Assembly: GCF_011761565.1 (NCBI RefSeq)
Contig: NZ_JAASRM010000001.1
Location: 3,782,139 to 3,846,138, forward strand
Source: Rhizomicrobium palustre
GTDB lineage: Bacteria > Pseudomonadota > Alphaproteobacteria > Micropepsales > Micropepsaceae
Direction of reading: 5' to 3'
Length of the DNA stretch: 64,000 bases
Shown here: positions 9,777-19,501 of the stretch, one piece after another
Layout: each line of letters begins with the position of its first letter
How positions within the stretch are numbered: position 1 is the first letter of the stretch
Position numbers and translations under genes: made by a program
The notes under the pieces: generated by a model
Seen by the model: the letters and a program-made list of their open reading frames with translations, nothing else
What the model was told of the DNA's origin: nothing
Database searches by the model: none

Positions 9777-9927
9777 TGGGAATTACCTGCTCCACGTCCT
9801 GCTGCACCGGATGGACCTGACCGCCATAAATCGTAAGCGCGACAACACCTACGAGCACAACCACAAGCACCACCCCCAAAACCCAAACACCCCAGCTAGG
9901 CCCTTCGGACCTGCCATAAGAACGCAT
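9757..9927 (-). CDS. Small single-pass membrane protein
   Basis: A 56-aa protein: a short N-terminus, one strongly hydrophobic valine/leucine helix (about residues 13-34), then a periplasmic tail ending VEQVIPNDRF-AR. GAGG seven bases before the ATG at 9927 supports this start over a GTG four codons earlier. It overlaps the next gene by 20 bases. Small proteins with a VxxVxPxxRF-type tail occur at this spot in other alphaproteobacteria as far as I recall, so I judge it real. It may partner the periplasmic 621-aa protein. Function unknown. Confidence 0.65.
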   Translation of the reverse strand: MRSYGRSEGPSWGVWVLGVVLVVVLVGVVALTIYGGQVHPVQQDVEQVIPNDRFAR

Positions 9928-10029
9928 ACCGCACCTCACAGAAATTATGCTTCAATTACGTGGGCTTGCGTCCAATCATACAAGTCTCTTCTAGCGATAA
10001 AAGCAAAACCCCTGTAATGCGGAAGGACC

Positions 10030-10563
10030 ATGGGGCAGTTGACGCGCACGATAGCATTGGTTGGCATGATGGGAGCTGGAAAAAGTTCCATCGGGCGGCG
10101 CTTGGCCGCGCGAATGGGCGTTGGCTTCCATGATGCTGATCATGCCATTGAGGCCGCCGCTGGCCGCCCTATCTCCGCGATCTTTGCCGAATATGGCGAA
10201 TCCGCCTTCCGTGATTGCGAGCGCAAGGTTATTGCGCGCCTGCTCGATAGGGAGCCGCATATTCTGGCCACCGGCGGCGGCGCCTTCATGTCGGAAGCGA
10301 CCCGCGCCCGCTTGGCCGAGAAGTCCGTGACGGTCTGGCTGCGCGCGCCGCTTGATATTCTCTTCGCCCGTGTCAAACGCAAAGGCGACCGTCCGCTGCT
10401 GAAGACTCCAAATCCTCGCGAGACGCTCGAAAAACTCTTGTGCGAGCGTGAGCCGACCTATGCCCTCGCCGATCTCATTATCGATAGCGAGGACGCGCCC
10501 CACGCCGAAGCAGTCGAAAAGCTGATGACTGTGCTTACAGAAAAGGGAATTTGGCAGCCATGA
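10030..10563 (+). CDS. aroK: Shikimate kinase
   Basis: A 177-aa P-loop kinase. The Walker A motif GMMGAGKSS spans about residues 12-20, the shikimate-binding Asp and Arg lie in FHDADHAIE and FRDCERKVI, and ATGGGAF is the glycine-rich substrate loop. The LID arginine lies in KGDRPLL. It phosphorylates shikimate at the 3-hydroxyl in the cytosolic pathway to chorismate. Its stop overlaps the start of aroB by the ATGA arrangement, the standard aroK-aroB operon. It is divergent from the small-membrane-protein/xerD set. Confidence 0.95.
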   Translation: MGQLTRTIALVGMMGAGKSSIGRRLAARMGVGFHDADHAIEAAAGRPISAIFAEYGESAFRDCERKVIARLLDREPHILATGGGAFMSEATRARLAEKSVTVWLRAPLDILFARVKRKGDRPLLKTPNPRETLEKLLCEREPTYALADLIIDSEDAPHAEAVEKLMTVLTEKGIWQP

Positions 10564-11654
10564 CGGTGCATATCCCGGTTTCCCTCGGAACCCGTAGCTA
10601 CGGCATCCATGTCGGCCCCGGCCTGATTAGCGAGGCTGGAAAGCTGCTGAAGCCCTTCGCGAAGGGACCGGTTCCTATTGTGACCGACAGCAATGTCGCC
10701 TTCCTGCATCTGGACCGCTTCATCGGTGTCTTGCAGGATGAAGGCATCGAGGTGCATCCCATCGTGCTCGATGCGGGCGAGGGCACCAAAAGCTTTGCCT
10801 GGCTGGAAAAGCTTATCGGCCAGCTTCTGGCGGCAGGTGTGGATCGCGGCGGCTTGATCGTGGCGCTTGGCGGCGGCGTGATTGGTGACCTCACTGGCTT
10901 TGCCGCCGGTATCTTGAAGCGCGGCATCGCTTTTGCGCAGATTCCGACAACGCTTTTGAGCCAGGTGGATTCCTCTGTAGGCGGCAAGACCGCGATCAAT
11001 GTGCCGGAAGGCAAGAATCTCGTCGGTGTGTTTCATCAGCCGAGCATCGTGATTGCCGATACCGATGTCTTGGGCACCCTGCCCCGTCGCGAGCTTCTGG
11101 CGGGCTATGCCGAAGTGGTCAAAACCGCAGCCCTTGGCAATGCGGACTATTTTTCCTGGCTGGAGAAGAACGCGGTGCAGGCGCTCAACGGCGAGCCTGA
11201 GGCCATCGTTCGCGCCGTCGCGGAAGCCTGCAAAATGAAAGCAGGCATCGTTGCGCGCGATGAACGCGAATCCGGCGAGCGGGCGCTGCTCAACCTTGGC
11301 CATACCTTTGGCCATGCGCTCGAAACCGCGACCGGCTTTTCCGGCCGCCTTTTGCATGGCGAAGGTGTGTCTATCGGCATGGCGCTGGCGTTCCAGCTTT
11401 CGGTCAAGCTGGGCCTTTGCCCCGCCGCCGATTGCGAACGCCTGATCGCGCATTTGAAGATGGTGGGCATGCCGAGCGCGATCTCCGACATTCCTGGCGA
11501 GCGGCCCTCACCCGAGGTGCTGATCGCGGCCATGGCGCACGATAAAAAGGTCAAGGATGGCAAGCTTATTTTCGTGCTGGCCCGCCGTATCGGCGAAACC
11601 TTCGTCACCGGCGATGTGCCTGTAGACGCGGTACGTGAGGTTTTGGAAGTTTAG
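10560..11654 (+). CDS. aroB: 3-Dehydroquinate synthase
   Basis: A 364-aa NAD-dependent, metal-requiring synthase converting DAHP to 3-dehydroquinate. Visible family motifs: the NAD-binding GGGVIGDLTGFAAG near residue 100, PTTLLSQVDSSVGGKT with active-site Lys and Asp, the metal ligand Glu in GYAEVVK, and the metal-binding histidines in NLGHTFGHALE and LHGEGVSIGM. The ATG at 10560 overlaps the aroK stop (ATGA); a TTG three codons upstream sits too close to its purine stretch. It is the second gene of aroKB. Confidence 0.95.
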   Translation: MTVHIPVSLGTRSYGIHVGPGLISEAGKLLKPFAKGPVPIVTDSNVAFLHLDRFIGVLQDEGIEVHPIVLDAGEGTKSFAWLEKLIGQLLAAGVDRGGLIVALGGGVIGDLTGFAAGILKRGIAFAQIPTTLLSQVDSSVGGKTAINVPEGKNLVGVFHQPSIVIADTDVLGTLPRRELLAGYAEVVKTAALGNADYFSWLEKNAVQALNGEPEAIVRAVAEACKMKAGIVARDERESGERALLNLGHTFGHALETATGFSGRLLHGEGVSIGMALAFQLSVKLGLCPAADCERLIAHLKMVGMPSAISDIPGERPSPEVLIAAMAHDKKVKDGKLIFVLARRIGETFVTGDVPVDAVREVLEV

Positions 11655-11705
11655 CCTCCCCCTGGCGAGTCTATCAGGTATTATGGCCTCTCACCCGAGG
11701 ATGCC

Positions 11706-13013
11706 ATGGATACCGTTCTGATCGTCACTATATTCGCCATCGCCGGACTGCTGGCAGTTTCGGCCTTCTTTTCCGGCTCGGAAACGGCGCTGACCGCTGT
11801 CTCACCCGGCAAGATGCACCAGATGGAAAAGGACGGCTCGCGCTCCGCCGCCCTGATCAATCGGCTAGTCTCCGATAAAGAACGGCTGATCGGCGCCATG
11901 CTGCTCGGCAATACCTTCGTCAATATTCTGGTGTCCTCGCTTGCTACGGCGGTGCTGGAAGACCGCTTGGGCACCCACGCAGTCGTGATCGTCACCGCGA
12001 TCATGACGGTTGCCGTCTTGATCTTCGCTGAAGTCCTGCCCAAGACGCTTGCCATCGCGCGCACCACTGAAGTCGCCCTTGCGCTTGCCCGCCCGATCAC
12101 GGTGGTTGTCGCCGTGCTTGGCCCCGTCGTGGGCACTGTACAGCGCCTCGTCTGGGCGCTTCTCAAACTCTTCGGCATCAGCGGTGAGAACAAAGGCATC
12201 GTCGCCGACGAGGTGCATGACGAAATCCGCGGCACCGTTTATCTGCGCCACAAGGAAGGCGCGGTGGAGCGCGAAAGCCGCGACATGATCACCGGCGTGC
12301 TCGATCTACGCGAGCTGACGGTCGGCGATGTCATGACCCATCGCAAAAAGATGGTCTCCATCGATATCGGCCAGGAGACCGATGAAATCGTGCGTCAGGT
12401 TTTGGCCTCGCGCCGCTCGCGCGTTCCGGTGTGGCGCGATGAACCGGACAACATCATCGGCGTTTTGCGCACCAAGGACCTGATCCGCGCCGCCATGGGC
12501 AATCCCGAAGCCTTCAAGGGCCTGGATATGAACACGCTGGTGACCCAGCCCTGGTTCGTACCGGAAACCATGGGGGTGGAAGAGCTCTTGGATGCCTTCC
12601 GCCATCGCCGTTCGCATTTTGCCATGGTGGTGGATGAATACGGGGAGATCATGGGCCTCGTCACCCGCGAAGACATTCTCGATGAAGTCTTCGGCCGCAT
12701 CCCGGATGAAAACCAGCCGCGCCCGGCGCTGGGCCTGCGTCCGCAAGCCGATGGCACCTTCCTGGTCGATGGCACCACCCCGATCCGCGATCTCAACCGT
12801 GCCATGGATTGGAGCCTGCCGGATGAGGAATACACTACCCTCGCGGGTCTTGTGATCCACGAAGCGCGCACCATCCCGGAAGTGGGCCAGCGCTTCTCCT
12901 TCTATGGCTTCAAATTCGAAGTCATGCGCCGCCAGCGAAACCAGATCACCGTCTTGCGCGTCACCGCCCCCGAAAACGCCGAAGGCGTCGCTGCGACGAA
13001 TGCCTCGGGGTGA
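11706..13013 (+). CDS. CNNM/CorC-family transporter (DUF21-CBS-CorC_HlyC)
   Basis: A 435-aa inner-membrane protein. Residues 1-190 form a DUF21/CNNM transmembrane domain (FFSGSETALTAVSPGKM; LLGNTFVNILVSSLATAV). A CBS pair follows at about 205-325 (VGDVMTHRKKMVSID; FAMVVDEYGEIMGLVTREDILDEVFG). A CorC_HlyC domain closes the protein at about 340-425. The family exports or regulates Mg2+/Co2+; older annotations call it hemolysin. It lies 51 bases after aroB on the same strand, possibly cotranscribed. The place between aroB and bolA is typical of alphaproteobacteria. Confidence 0.9.
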   Translation: MDTVLIVTIFAIAGLLAVSAFFSGSETALTAVSPGKMHQMEKDGSRSAALINRLVSDKERLIGAMLLGNTFVNILVSSLATAVLEDRLGTHAVVIVTAIMTVAVLIFAEVLPKTLAIARTTEVALALARPITVVVAVLGPVVGTVQRLVWALLKLFGISGENKGIVADEVHDEIRGTVYLRHKEGAVERESRDMITGVLDLRELTVGDVMTHRKKMVSIDIGQETDEIVRQVLASRRSRVPVWRDEPDNIIGVLRTKDLIRAAMGNPEAFKGLDMNTLVTQPWFVPETMGVEELLDAFRHRRSHFAMVVDEYGEIMGLVTREDILDEVFGRIPDENQPRPALGLRPQADGTFLVDGTTPIRDLNRAMDWSLPDEEYTTLAGLVIHEARTIPEVGQRFSFYGFKFEVMRRQRNQITVLRVTAPENAEGVAATNASG

Positions 13014-13026
13014 TGTTTCCGCGCCC

Positions 13027-13293
13027 CTATTCGCCTGGGGCCTTGGTTTCGAGCTGAAGCGCGTGGATCTGCGTATTCAGCTCCTCCGCCAAGACAGCAT
13101 ATACCTTGCGCTGGCGCTCCACCCGGCCCATACCGGCGAAAGCTTGCGAGACGATCCGCACGATAAAGTGGGTTTCGCCGCCGTGGCGGTGCCCGTGATG
13201 GCCCTCATGGCGGGCACTATCATCGGTCACGGTGAGTTCCACAGGGGAAAAGGCCGCGTTCAACTTGGCGGTGATTGTATCAGTCATAGCCAT
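13027..13293 (-). CDS. BolA family protein
   Basis: An 88-aa protein with the BolA fold: an N-terminal helix, LTVTDDSARHEGHHG, then GETHFIVRIVSQAFAGMGRVERQRKVYAVLAEE. The family pairs with monothiol glutaredoxins to handle [2Fe-2S] clusters and affects morphology and iron regulation. The conserved His in HFIV is a cluster-ligand candidate; a histidine-rich HEGHHGHRHGG loop lies before it. The ATG at 13293 has AGGG nine bases upstream. It is divergent from the dnaJ-like gene, as in many alphaproteobacteria. Confidence 0.92.
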   Translation of the reverse strand: MAMTDTITAKLNAAFSPVELTVTDDSARHEGHHGHRHGGETHFIVRIVSQAFAGMGRVERQRKVYAVLAEELNTQIHALQLETKAPGE

Positions 13294-13376
13294 GGAATAG
13301 CCCTGACGCGACGAAATCCTCCTGTCAAGCGCTTCGTTTTCTTGTTTTTTCCCCTCTCAACCCCATAATCACTCTC

Positions 13377-13994
13377 ATGGCGAAATCGGAATCTCCTACG
13401 CGTTCACGGTTTGCTGACGCCATCCGGATCAAAAAACCGTCGGCTCGGCAGACCACCAAAAAGACCACGCGTCCCTGCAGCATCAAAGGCTGCGAGGGTG
13501 ATGCGACCTGCCGTGTCCCCAAGTCACGGGATTTGTCTTCTTATGTCTGGGTTTGTCAGGCTCATGCCCGCGAACACAATGAGAAGTGGGATTATTTCAA
13601 GGGCATGAGCGAGGAAGACGTCGCGCGCTTCCAGGAGGAGGCCCTGACCGGCCACCGCCCGACATGGCAGCTCGGAAAGCGCGCCGCCGGGGTGAAAACC
13701 GCGGATGGGACCAGTGGCAGCTACCGCATTGAGGATGGGTTTGCCGTCTTCGGCGATGCCGAGCCGGAAAAAAGCCGCCGCCCGGAACGCGCACTGACCG
13801 GCCTGCAGCGCCAGGCCTTGGACACGCTGGGCCTCGAGCCAACGGCAACCTTGAACGAGATCAAGGCCAAGTATAAGGAACTTGTGAAGCGTTTCCACCC
13901 TGACGCGAATGGCGGCGACCGGGGCACGGAAGAACGCCTGAAACAGGTGATCAAGGCCTATAGCCATTTGCGCAGTTCTGGCCTTGTAAGCTGA
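13377..13994 (+). CDS. DnaJ-domain protein
   Basis: A 205-aa soluble protein with the J domain at its C-terminus (about residues 143-200), containing [20 protein letters not shown] and the essential HPD tripeptide in [10 protein letters not shown]. The N-terminal part is conserved among alphaproteobacterial relatives and has four cysteines in [12 protein letters not shown] and WVCQAH, suggesting a small zinc site. J proteins stimulate DnaK ATPase and bring it substrates. Its constant position just before cobS hints at a role with the CobS/CobT AAA+ machine, which is inference. It lacks the G/F and zinc-finger regions of DnaJ itself. Confidence 0.88.
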   Translation: MAKSESPTRSRFADAIRIKKPSARQTTKKTTRPCSIKGCEGDATCRVPKSRDLSSYVWVCQAHAREHNEKWDYFKGMSEEDVARFQEEALTGHRPTWQLGKRAAGVKTADGTSGSYRIEDGFAVFGDAEPEKSRRPERALTGLQRQALDTLGLEPTATLNEIKAKYKELVKRFHPDANGGDRGTEERLKQVIKAYSHLRSSGLVS

Positions 13995-14032
13995 GAGAGG
14001 GCGCCTCTCCACCTCCCCCGCGGCGCGGATCA

Positions 14033-15046
14033 ATGAACACCGGAAAAAGCATCATGACCACTGAGACTGAGGGTCTCGACCCAGCCTTGACGCCCGATAC
14101 CAAGCTCGATGTGAAATCCACCTTCGGGATTGAGGCGAATATCAAGGTCCCGGCCTTTTCCAAGCCGAACGCCTATGTGCCCGATCTCGATCCGGCCTAT
14201 CGCTTCGACCGCGACACCACGCTGGCGATTCTGGCGGGATTTGCCCATAACCGCCGCGTCATGATCCAGGGCTACCACGGCACTGGCAAATCCACCCACA
14301 TTGAGCAGGTCGCGGCGCGCCTCAATTGGCCTTGCATCCGCATCAACCTAGACAGCCATATCAGCCGCATCGATCTCGTCGGTAAGGACGCGATTGTGTT
14401 GAAAGATGGCTTGCAGATCACTGAATTCCGCGAAGGCATTCTGCCTTGGGCCTTGCAGCATCCCGTTGCCCTGGTGTTCGACGAATATGACGCCGGCCGC
14501 CCCGATGTGATGTTCGTGATCCAGCGCATCCTGGAAGTCTCGGGCAAGCTGACCCTGCTCGACCAGAACCGCGTCATCCGCCCGCACGCCGCCTTCCGCC
14601 TCTTCTCCACCACCAACACCATTGGTCTTGGCGATACCACCGGGCTTTATCACGGCACCCAGCAGATCAATCAGGGCCAGATGGACCGCTGGTCGATTGT
14701 TTCGACCCTCAACTATCTGCCGCATGAGGCCGAGGTCGAGATCGTCAGCGCCAAGGTGCCTGCCTATCAGTCGGGAGAGAAGAAAAAGAAGATCGCCGCC
14801 ATGGTGCGTGTCGCCGATATGACCCGCAATGCCTTCATCAATGGCGATCTTTCCACCGTGATGAGCCCCAGAACGGTCATCACCTGGGCAGAGAATGCGG
14901 AAATCTTCGGCGATATCGGTTTCGCTTTCCGCGTCACCTTCCTGAACAAGTGCGACGAACTCGAACGCCCCACGGTGGCTGAATTCTATCAGCGCGCCTT
15001 CGGCGAAGAGCTGCCCGAAAGCGCCGCCAAGGTGCTGGTGGCCTAA
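14033..15046 (+). CDS. cobS: Cobaltochelatase subunit CobS (MoxR-type AAA+ ATPase)
   Basis: A 337-aa AAA+ ATPase. Walker [11 protein letters not shown] is at about residues 81-90 and Walker [12 protein letters not shown] near 150. Full-length identity to the CobS family is clear from [12 protein letters not shown] and the C-terminal [22 protein letters not shown]. CobS and CobT form the chaperone-like ring that powers CobN insertion of cobalt into hydrogenobyrinate diamide in aerobic B12 synthesis. cobN is not in the window. The ATG at 14054 is an alternative start, as GGA lies upstream of it. cobT starts five bases after the stop. Confidence 0.93.
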   Translation: MNTGKSIMTTETEGLDPALTPDTKLDVKSTFGIEANIKVPAFSKPNAYVPDLDPAYRFDRDTTLAILAGFAHNRRVMIQGYHGTGKSTHIEQVAARLNWPCIRINLDSHISRIDLVGKDAIVLKDGLQITEFREGILPWALQHPVALVFDEYDAGRPDVMFVIQRILEVSGKLTLLDQNRVIRPHAAFRLFSTTNTIGLGDTTGLYHGTQQINQGQMDRWSIVSTLNYLPHEAEVEIVSAKVPAYQSGEKKKKIAAMVRVADMTRNAFINGDLSTVMSPRTVITWAENAEIFGDIGFAFRVTFLNKCDELERPTVAEFYQRAFGEELPESAAKVLVA

Positions 15047-15050
15047 CATC

Positions 15051-16940
15051 GTGAGCAATTCCCCGCCGCCTTCTTCCAGCGATGATGTCAAGCGGGCCAT
15101 GGCTGGCGCGCTTCGGGCGCTGGCGGGCGAAGCTGAGATCGAAATCAGCTACACCACCGAGCAGCAAAGCTGGTGGGCGGCGGTCACGCGTTTTTTCGGC
15201 GGTGAACAAAAACGCGCCCAGCTTCCGGCGCCTTCGCGGCAGATGACGGCGAAGGAGCTTGCGGTGCTGCGCGGCTCGGCCGACGCGCAAGCGCTAAAGC
15301 TCGCCTATCACGATGCGAAAATTCACGCCCAGAACCGGCCCTCGACGCCGGATGCCGTGGCCCTCTTCGAAGCCGCCGAGCAAGCACGTGTGGAAGCGAT
15401 CGGTGCGCTCGCGATGCGCGGTGTCTCCGACAATCTCACGGCCAGTTTAGAGCAGCGCGCTTCGCAAAAAGGCCTGGCCCGGGCCCGCAGCCAAGATGAT
15501 GCCCCGCTCGCAGATGTGCTGGGCCTGATCGTACGTGAGAAGCTCACCGGTGCCCCGCCGCCGCCTTCGGCCAAAGCCGCAGTCGAGCTCTGGCGCTCGC
15601 ATATCGAGAAACGCGCGGGAGCCGATTTGAATGCGCTGACTGCGGCGCTGCGTGATCAGCAGGCTTTTGCCAAACTCACCCGCGCCGTTTTGCGCGATCT
15701 CGATTTCGGTGAGGAAGGCGAAGACCAGAATCCCGAGCAAGGCAGCGAGGAATCCCAAGAGGCCGAGCCGAATAACGACGGTGCCGAAGCGCAGGAAACC
15801 GAAGGCGATAGCGGTGCCAGCGATGCTGAGCAGCGCGAATCCGAAGGCGCGGAAGGTGAAGCCAGTCCTGCTGAGATGCGCGCCGAGTCCGCCGATATGG
15901 CGGATTCCGAAAGCCCGGCGGATGGCGAACAGCCCTGGCGCCCAGATATTCCTTATGGCGACAATAGCGGCTGGGACTACAAGCCCTACACAACCCAATT
16001 TGACGAGGTGATCGGCGCCGCCGAGCTTTGTGATGCCGAGGAACTGGCGCGGCTGCGCAATTACCTCGATCAGCAGCTCTTGCAAGCGCAAAGCGTCGTG
16101 GCGCGGCTCGCCAACAAGCTGCAGCGCCTCTTGCAGGCGCAGCAGAACCGTTCCTGGGATTTCGATCTCGAAGAAGGCATGCTGGACACGGCCCGCCTCA
16201 CCCGCGTCGTCATCGATCCCATGCATCCACTCTCCTTCAAGCAGGAGAAGGACACCGATTTCCGCGATACCGTCGTGACCTTGCTGCTCGACAATTCCGG
16301 TTCGATGCGCGGGCGCCCGATCATGGTGGCGGCGATGTGCGCCGATATTCTCGCGCGCACGCTGGAGCGCTGCGCGGTGAAGGTGGAAATCCTCGGCTTC
16401 ACGACGCGCGCCTGGAAGGGCGGACAGTCCCGCGAGAAGTGGCTCGCCGATGGCAAGCCGCCCCAGCCGGGCCGCCTCAATGATCTGCGCCATGTCGTCT
16501 ATAAGGCCGCCGATGAGCCCTGGCGCCGGGCGCGCAAGAATCTCGGCCTGATGATGCGCGAAGGCCTTCTCAAGGAGAACATCGATGGCGAGGCCCTGAT
16601 GTGGGCCTATAACCGCCTCGCGGGCCGCCCGGAGCAACGCAAAATCCTGATGGTGATTTCCGATGGCGCGCCGGTGGACGATTCCACCCTCAGCGTGAAT
16701 ACCGGCAATTACCTCGAGCGCCATTTCCGCAAGGTGATCGATTTCATCGAGAACCGCTCCTCGGTCGAACTCACCGCCATCGGTATCGGCCATGACGTGA
16801 CGCGCCATTACGCGCGCGCGGTGACCATCGTGGATGCCGAACAGCTTGGCGGCGCCATGACGGATCAGTTGATCGGCCTCTTCGCCGAAGACCGCCACCC
16901 CAACCGCCGCGACCGGATGAAAAAGCGCGGACGCCGCTGA
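15051..16940 (+). CDS. cobT: Cobaltochelatase subunit CobT
   Basis: A 629-aa protein starting with GTG, four bases after cobS. Residues 1-210 are the CobT N-terminal domain. Residues 215-300 are extremely acidic and low in complexity. The C-terminal von Willebrand factor A domain (about 400-625) has the MIDAS motif [11 protein letters not shown]. Partner of CobS in the cobalt-chelatase complex; the VWA domain resembles the ChlD subunit of magnesium chelatase. Its presence beside methylmalonyl-CoA mutase, a B12 enzyme, in the same window fits cobalamin use. Gene order bolA/dnaJ/cobS/cobT is conserved in the class. Confidence 0.93.
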   Translation: MSNSPPPSSSDDVKRAMAGALRALAGEAEIEISYTTEQQSWWAAVTRFFGGEQKRAQLPAPSRQMTAKELAVLRGSADAQALKLAYHDAKIHAQNRPSTPDAVALFEAAEQARVEAIGALAMRGVSDNLTASLEQRASQKGLARARSQDDAPLADVLGLIVREKLTGAPPPPSAKAAVELWRSHIEKRAGADLNALTAALRDQQAFAKLTRAVLRDLDFGEEGEDQNPEQGSEESQEAEPNNDGAEAQETEGDSGASDAEQRESEGAEGEASPAEMRAESADMADSESPADGEQPWRPDIPYGDNSGWDYKPYTTQFDEVIGAAELCDAEELARLRNYLDQQLLQAQSVVARLANKLQRLLQAQQNRSWDFDLEEGMLDTARLTRVVIDPMHPLSFKQEKDTDFRDTVVTLLLDNSGSMRGRPIMVAAMCADILARTLERCAVKVEILGFTTRAWKGGQSREKWLADGKPPQPGRLNDLRHVVYKAADEPWRRARKNLGLMMREGLLKENIDGEALMWAYNRLAGRPEQRKILMVISDGAPVDDSTLSVNTGNYLERHFRKVIDFIENRSSVELTAIGIGHDVTRHYARAVTIVDAEQLGGAMTDQLIGLFAEDRHPNRRDRMKKRGRR

Positions 16941-17014
16941 ACCATTTGCGGGGTTGACCCGCGCGCCCAGCGGCAGAACACTCCTCCAAAAGAACGACGC
17001 TTCGGGGAGTCTCC

Positions 17015-18463
17015 ATGACATCGCGCGTATCGCTGCTGTTTGCGGCGGGCCTTTTTGCAGCTTCTGCCTCTGCGGCGGAGCTAAATTTCACGCCGCTCAA
17101 ATCCTCCGGCATTTATCAGACCGGCGAAACCGTGAGCTGGAGCGTGACGACCGCTTATGGTTTCACGCCCAAGACGACCTACAGCTACACGGTGAAGGAA
17201 AACGGCGGCACGCTGGTGTCTTCCGGCACGCTCGACCTTTCCCAAGGCAGCGCGACGCTTTCCGCCAAGCTCGATCATCCCGGCATGCTCATGGTCACGG
17301 TAGATAGGAGCGGTACCACCCCGCCCGCGCGCCCGACGCCTGCGGATGTGAATAAGGTCGACAGCGCGCTGAAAACACTGCTGGTGAAAAACGATCCCGC
17401 GCTGAAAGCGATCTTCGACAAATATCCAAGCTTCTGCCTCACCTTCGAGCCTTGTGGCCTGCCGGTTGCCGATCTTGGCCCCTCCCCCGTGCCGCAGCCG
17501 CATATCGCGGTCTTGGGCGCCGCGGTGTCGCCGACGAAAATCCAGCCCGTCGCGCCCCGCCCCGCCGATTTCGATGCCTTCTGGGCCGAGAAGCTTGCGG
17601 CGCTGGCGAAGGTCCCGATGCACCCGATCCTCACCGAGATTGCCGCGCCGGTGCCGGGGATCAAGTTCTACAAAGTGCAGCTCGACAGCCTGAATTCGCA
17701 TGTGCAGGGCTATCTCGCGGTGCCGCTGAAGAAGGGCCCGCATCCCGCGATGATCCAATATCAATGGGCGGGCGTGTACGCGCTGATCCCTTCCATTTGT
17801 GCCAATCGCGCGGCGGAGGGCTGGCTCTGCTTCAACGTTTCCTCGCATGACATGCCGCTCGACTCCGCTAATGGCACGCCGAAGAATTACTATGAGCTCG
17901 GCAATCAGAGCCGCGAAACGAGCTATTACCTCAACATGTATCTGCGTGATACGCGCGCGCTTCAGTGGGTGCGCAGCCTGCCGGAGTGGAACAAGAAAAC
18001 CCTGGTGGTCACCGGTACCTCGATGGGCGGCCATCAAAGTCTTGTCACGGCAGGTCTGAACCCGGGCAAGGTCACCGCGGTGCTGGTCAACGAGCCTTCG
18101 GGCGGCGATACCAATGCGGTGCTGAAAGGGCGCTTAGCCGCTTATCCCAATTGGCCAGTGCAGGATCCGCGCGTCGCCGAAGCTTCGCGTTATTTCGATA
18201 CCGCCAATTTCACGCCGCACATCACCGCGCCGACCATGGCCGCGATCGGTTTCATCGATACGACCTGCCCGCCCGCGACGATCTTTTCCGCGGTCAATCA
18301 GATCAAAGCGCCGAAAGAGATCATTCCGATGATCGAGTCCGAGCATAACAACTACACGCCGGATAAGCAGGCGGGCTGGCTGCAACGCTCCGAAGAAGTT
18401 CTCGCGGTGCTGCTGCACGGCAGCAAATTCGTGCCGGATGAATGGGTGGCGAAGACGCCGTAA
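17015..18463 (+). CDS. Secreted acetylxylan esterase-like alpha/beta hydrolase (CE7-like)
   Basis: A 482-aa protein with a signal peptide (cleavage near ASA-AE, residues 19-21). Residues 22-100 look like a beta-rich accessory domain. The catalytic part starts near residue 175 with PADFDAFWAEKLAAL, typical of the acetylxylan esterase/cephalosporin deacetylase family. The nucleophile is Ser in GTSMGGHQ (about residue 337), the acid is Asp in FIDTTCPP, and the base is His in SEHNNY. Likely removes acetyl groups from plant polysaccharides outside the cytoplasm. It follows cobT by 74 bases but is functionally unrelated. It converges on the membrane protein gene through a palindromic repeat. Confidence 0.85.
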   Translation: MTSRVSLLFAAGLFAASASAAELNFTPLKSSGIYQTGETVSWSVTTAYGFTPKTTYSYTVKENGGTLVSSGTLDLSQGSATLSAKLDHPGMLMVTVDRSGTTPPARPTPADVNKVDSALKTLLVKNDPALKAIFDKYPSFCLTFEPCGLPVADLGPSPVPQPHIAVLGAAVSPTKIQPVAPRPADFDAFWAEKLAALAKVPMHPILTEIAAPVPGIKFYKVQLDSLNSHVQGYLAVPLKKGPHPAMIQYQWAGVYALIPSICANRAAEGWLCFNVSSHDMPLDSANGTPKNYYELGNQSRETSYYLNMYLRDTRALQWVRSLPEWNKKTLVVTGTSMGGHQSLVTAGLNPGKVTAVLVNEPSGGDTNAVLKGRLAAYPNWPVQDPRVAEASRYFDTANFTPHITAPTMAAIGFIDTTCPPATIFSAVNQIKAPKEIIPMIESEHNNYTPDKQAGWLQRSEEVLAVLLHGSKFVPDEWVAKTP

Positions 18464-18467
18464 TCTT

Positions 18468-18597
18468 TCACCTCCCCCTTGCGGGGAGGTCGAAATTTGC
18501 GTGCAAATTTCGGGTGGGGGGAAGCGTCCGAGGACCCACCCCCACCCGACGTGCTCGCTTTGCTGCGCGCGTCGACCTCCCCGCAAGGGGGAGGTGA
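18468..18597. repeat. Composite palindromic (BIME-like) intergenic repeat
   Basis: Two 25-base arms, 18468-18492 and 18573-18597, are exact reverse complements, and each arm is itself a near-palindrome (CCTCCCC...GGGGAGG). Between them lie a second perfect palindrome AAATTTGCGTGCAAATTT (18493-18510) and a third inverted pair CGGGTGGGGG/CCCCCACCCG. It lies between convergent genes and could act as a bidirectional terminator or a REP/BIME element. Confidence 0.85.
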
Positions 18598-18604
18598 AGT
18601 GGGT

Positions 18605-19318
18605 TCAATACCCCCCAAATCCCGACATCGGCGGGACCATGCGGCGGAGCGCCCAGAAAGGAATCAAGAGCAGGATGCCCTCACCCGCCAGGATGCCCAT
18701 ATAGGTGGCGCCATGGCTGAACCATTCGGCATCTGCCCCGGCGTATGAGGCCAGGAAGAAGATGGTGGCAAAGGTGAAAGCCGCGACCAGGAAGCCGACC
18801 AGCGGCGCCGTCCACCACATCGGCCCGCGCGCGCCGTCAAAGGCCGTGATCGAGACAAATCCGGCCAGGATGAACGCGCCGCCAAAAGCCAGCGCCTCGC
18901 GCATATCCGGCACGCCCTCCGGCCCCAGAATTTGATAGATGTCTTGCCCGGCGGCGAGCGCGAAGCCCGTCACCACAATGGCGGTGACCAGCACCTGGAC
19001 AAAGGCATAGCCCGGGCCATAGCGCCGGTTGGTCAGAAAGACACAGAAGAAGCCGGTCGGCACCAAAGCATGTGCCAGAGTGAGCCAGCCCTGACCGGCC
19101 CCCAAAATGCTCACCGGCGTGTCGCGATAGAGAAATACGCCGATCACCCAGGCCAAAAGTACGCCGACCGAAACGGCCACGCGCGCTGTCGCAGCCAGCG
19201 CGCCCAGGATTTTCTCACCAAAACCAGATTTGCGGCCGTAGCCATAGGCGGCGGCATAGGGAACGTCGCTCGCCGCCCTTAACCGGTAGAGGCCCCGGTC
19301 TTGCGGAGCCATCTGCAT
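18605..19318 (-). CDS. Multi-pass membrane protein, function unknown
   Basis: About 237 aa from the ATG at 19318, with six predicted transmembrane helices after a 45-residue polar N-terminus. Recognisable but unassigned stretches include TNRRYGPGYAFVQVL, AFDGARGPMWWTAPLVGF and a C-terminal FWALRRMVPPMSGF. I cannot place it in a family. In-frame starts also exist at 19312, 19366 and 19408, and none has a strong ribosome-binding site, so the N-terminus is uncertain. It lies downstream of rpmB on the same strand with a terminator between, so it probably has its own promoter. Confidence 0.7.
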   Translation of the reverse strand: MQMAPQDRGLYRLRAASDVPYAAAYGYGRKSGFGEKILGALAATARVAVSVGVLLAWVIGVFLYRDTPVSILGAGQGWLTLAHALVPTGFFCVFLTNRRYGPGYAFVQVLVTAIVVTGFALAAGQDIYQILGPEGVPDMREALAFGGAFILAGFVSITAFDGARGPMWWTAPLVGFLVAAFTFATIFFLASYAGADAEWFSHGATYMGILAGEGILLLIPFWALRRMVPPMSGFGGY

Positions 19319-19456
19319 GCCGCCAACGCGGCCCGGAACCACATGTCGATTATACGCCTGCACCATAACCCACCCCGTAATGCCCGGCCTTTTAATGACC
19401 TGGCACATTTTGACACATTACGGGAGATTTATTGCAGGCACTATGCCGTTAAACGC

Positions 19457-19487
19457 GAAAAACAGCGTAAACGTCGCTTTACCGCGT
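19457..19487 (-). terminator. Rho-independent terminator after rpmB
   Basis: Read on the minus strand, a stem GTAAA/TTTAC extended by GC/GC pairs with a GCGACG loop is followed by TGTTTTT. It begins 15 bases after the rpmB stop, where a terminator for this highly expressed gene is expected. Confidence 0.6.
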
Positions 19488-19501
19488 TTTTTATCGGCAC
19501 A

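Noticed and set aside
7686..9836. 716-codon plus-strand ORF
   Set aside because: It is the antisense shadow of xerD and the 621-aa gene, with the Arg/His-rich composition typical of shadows in GC-rich DNA.
15447..17021. 524-codon minus-strand ORF
   Set aside because: Antisense to cobT; no family features.
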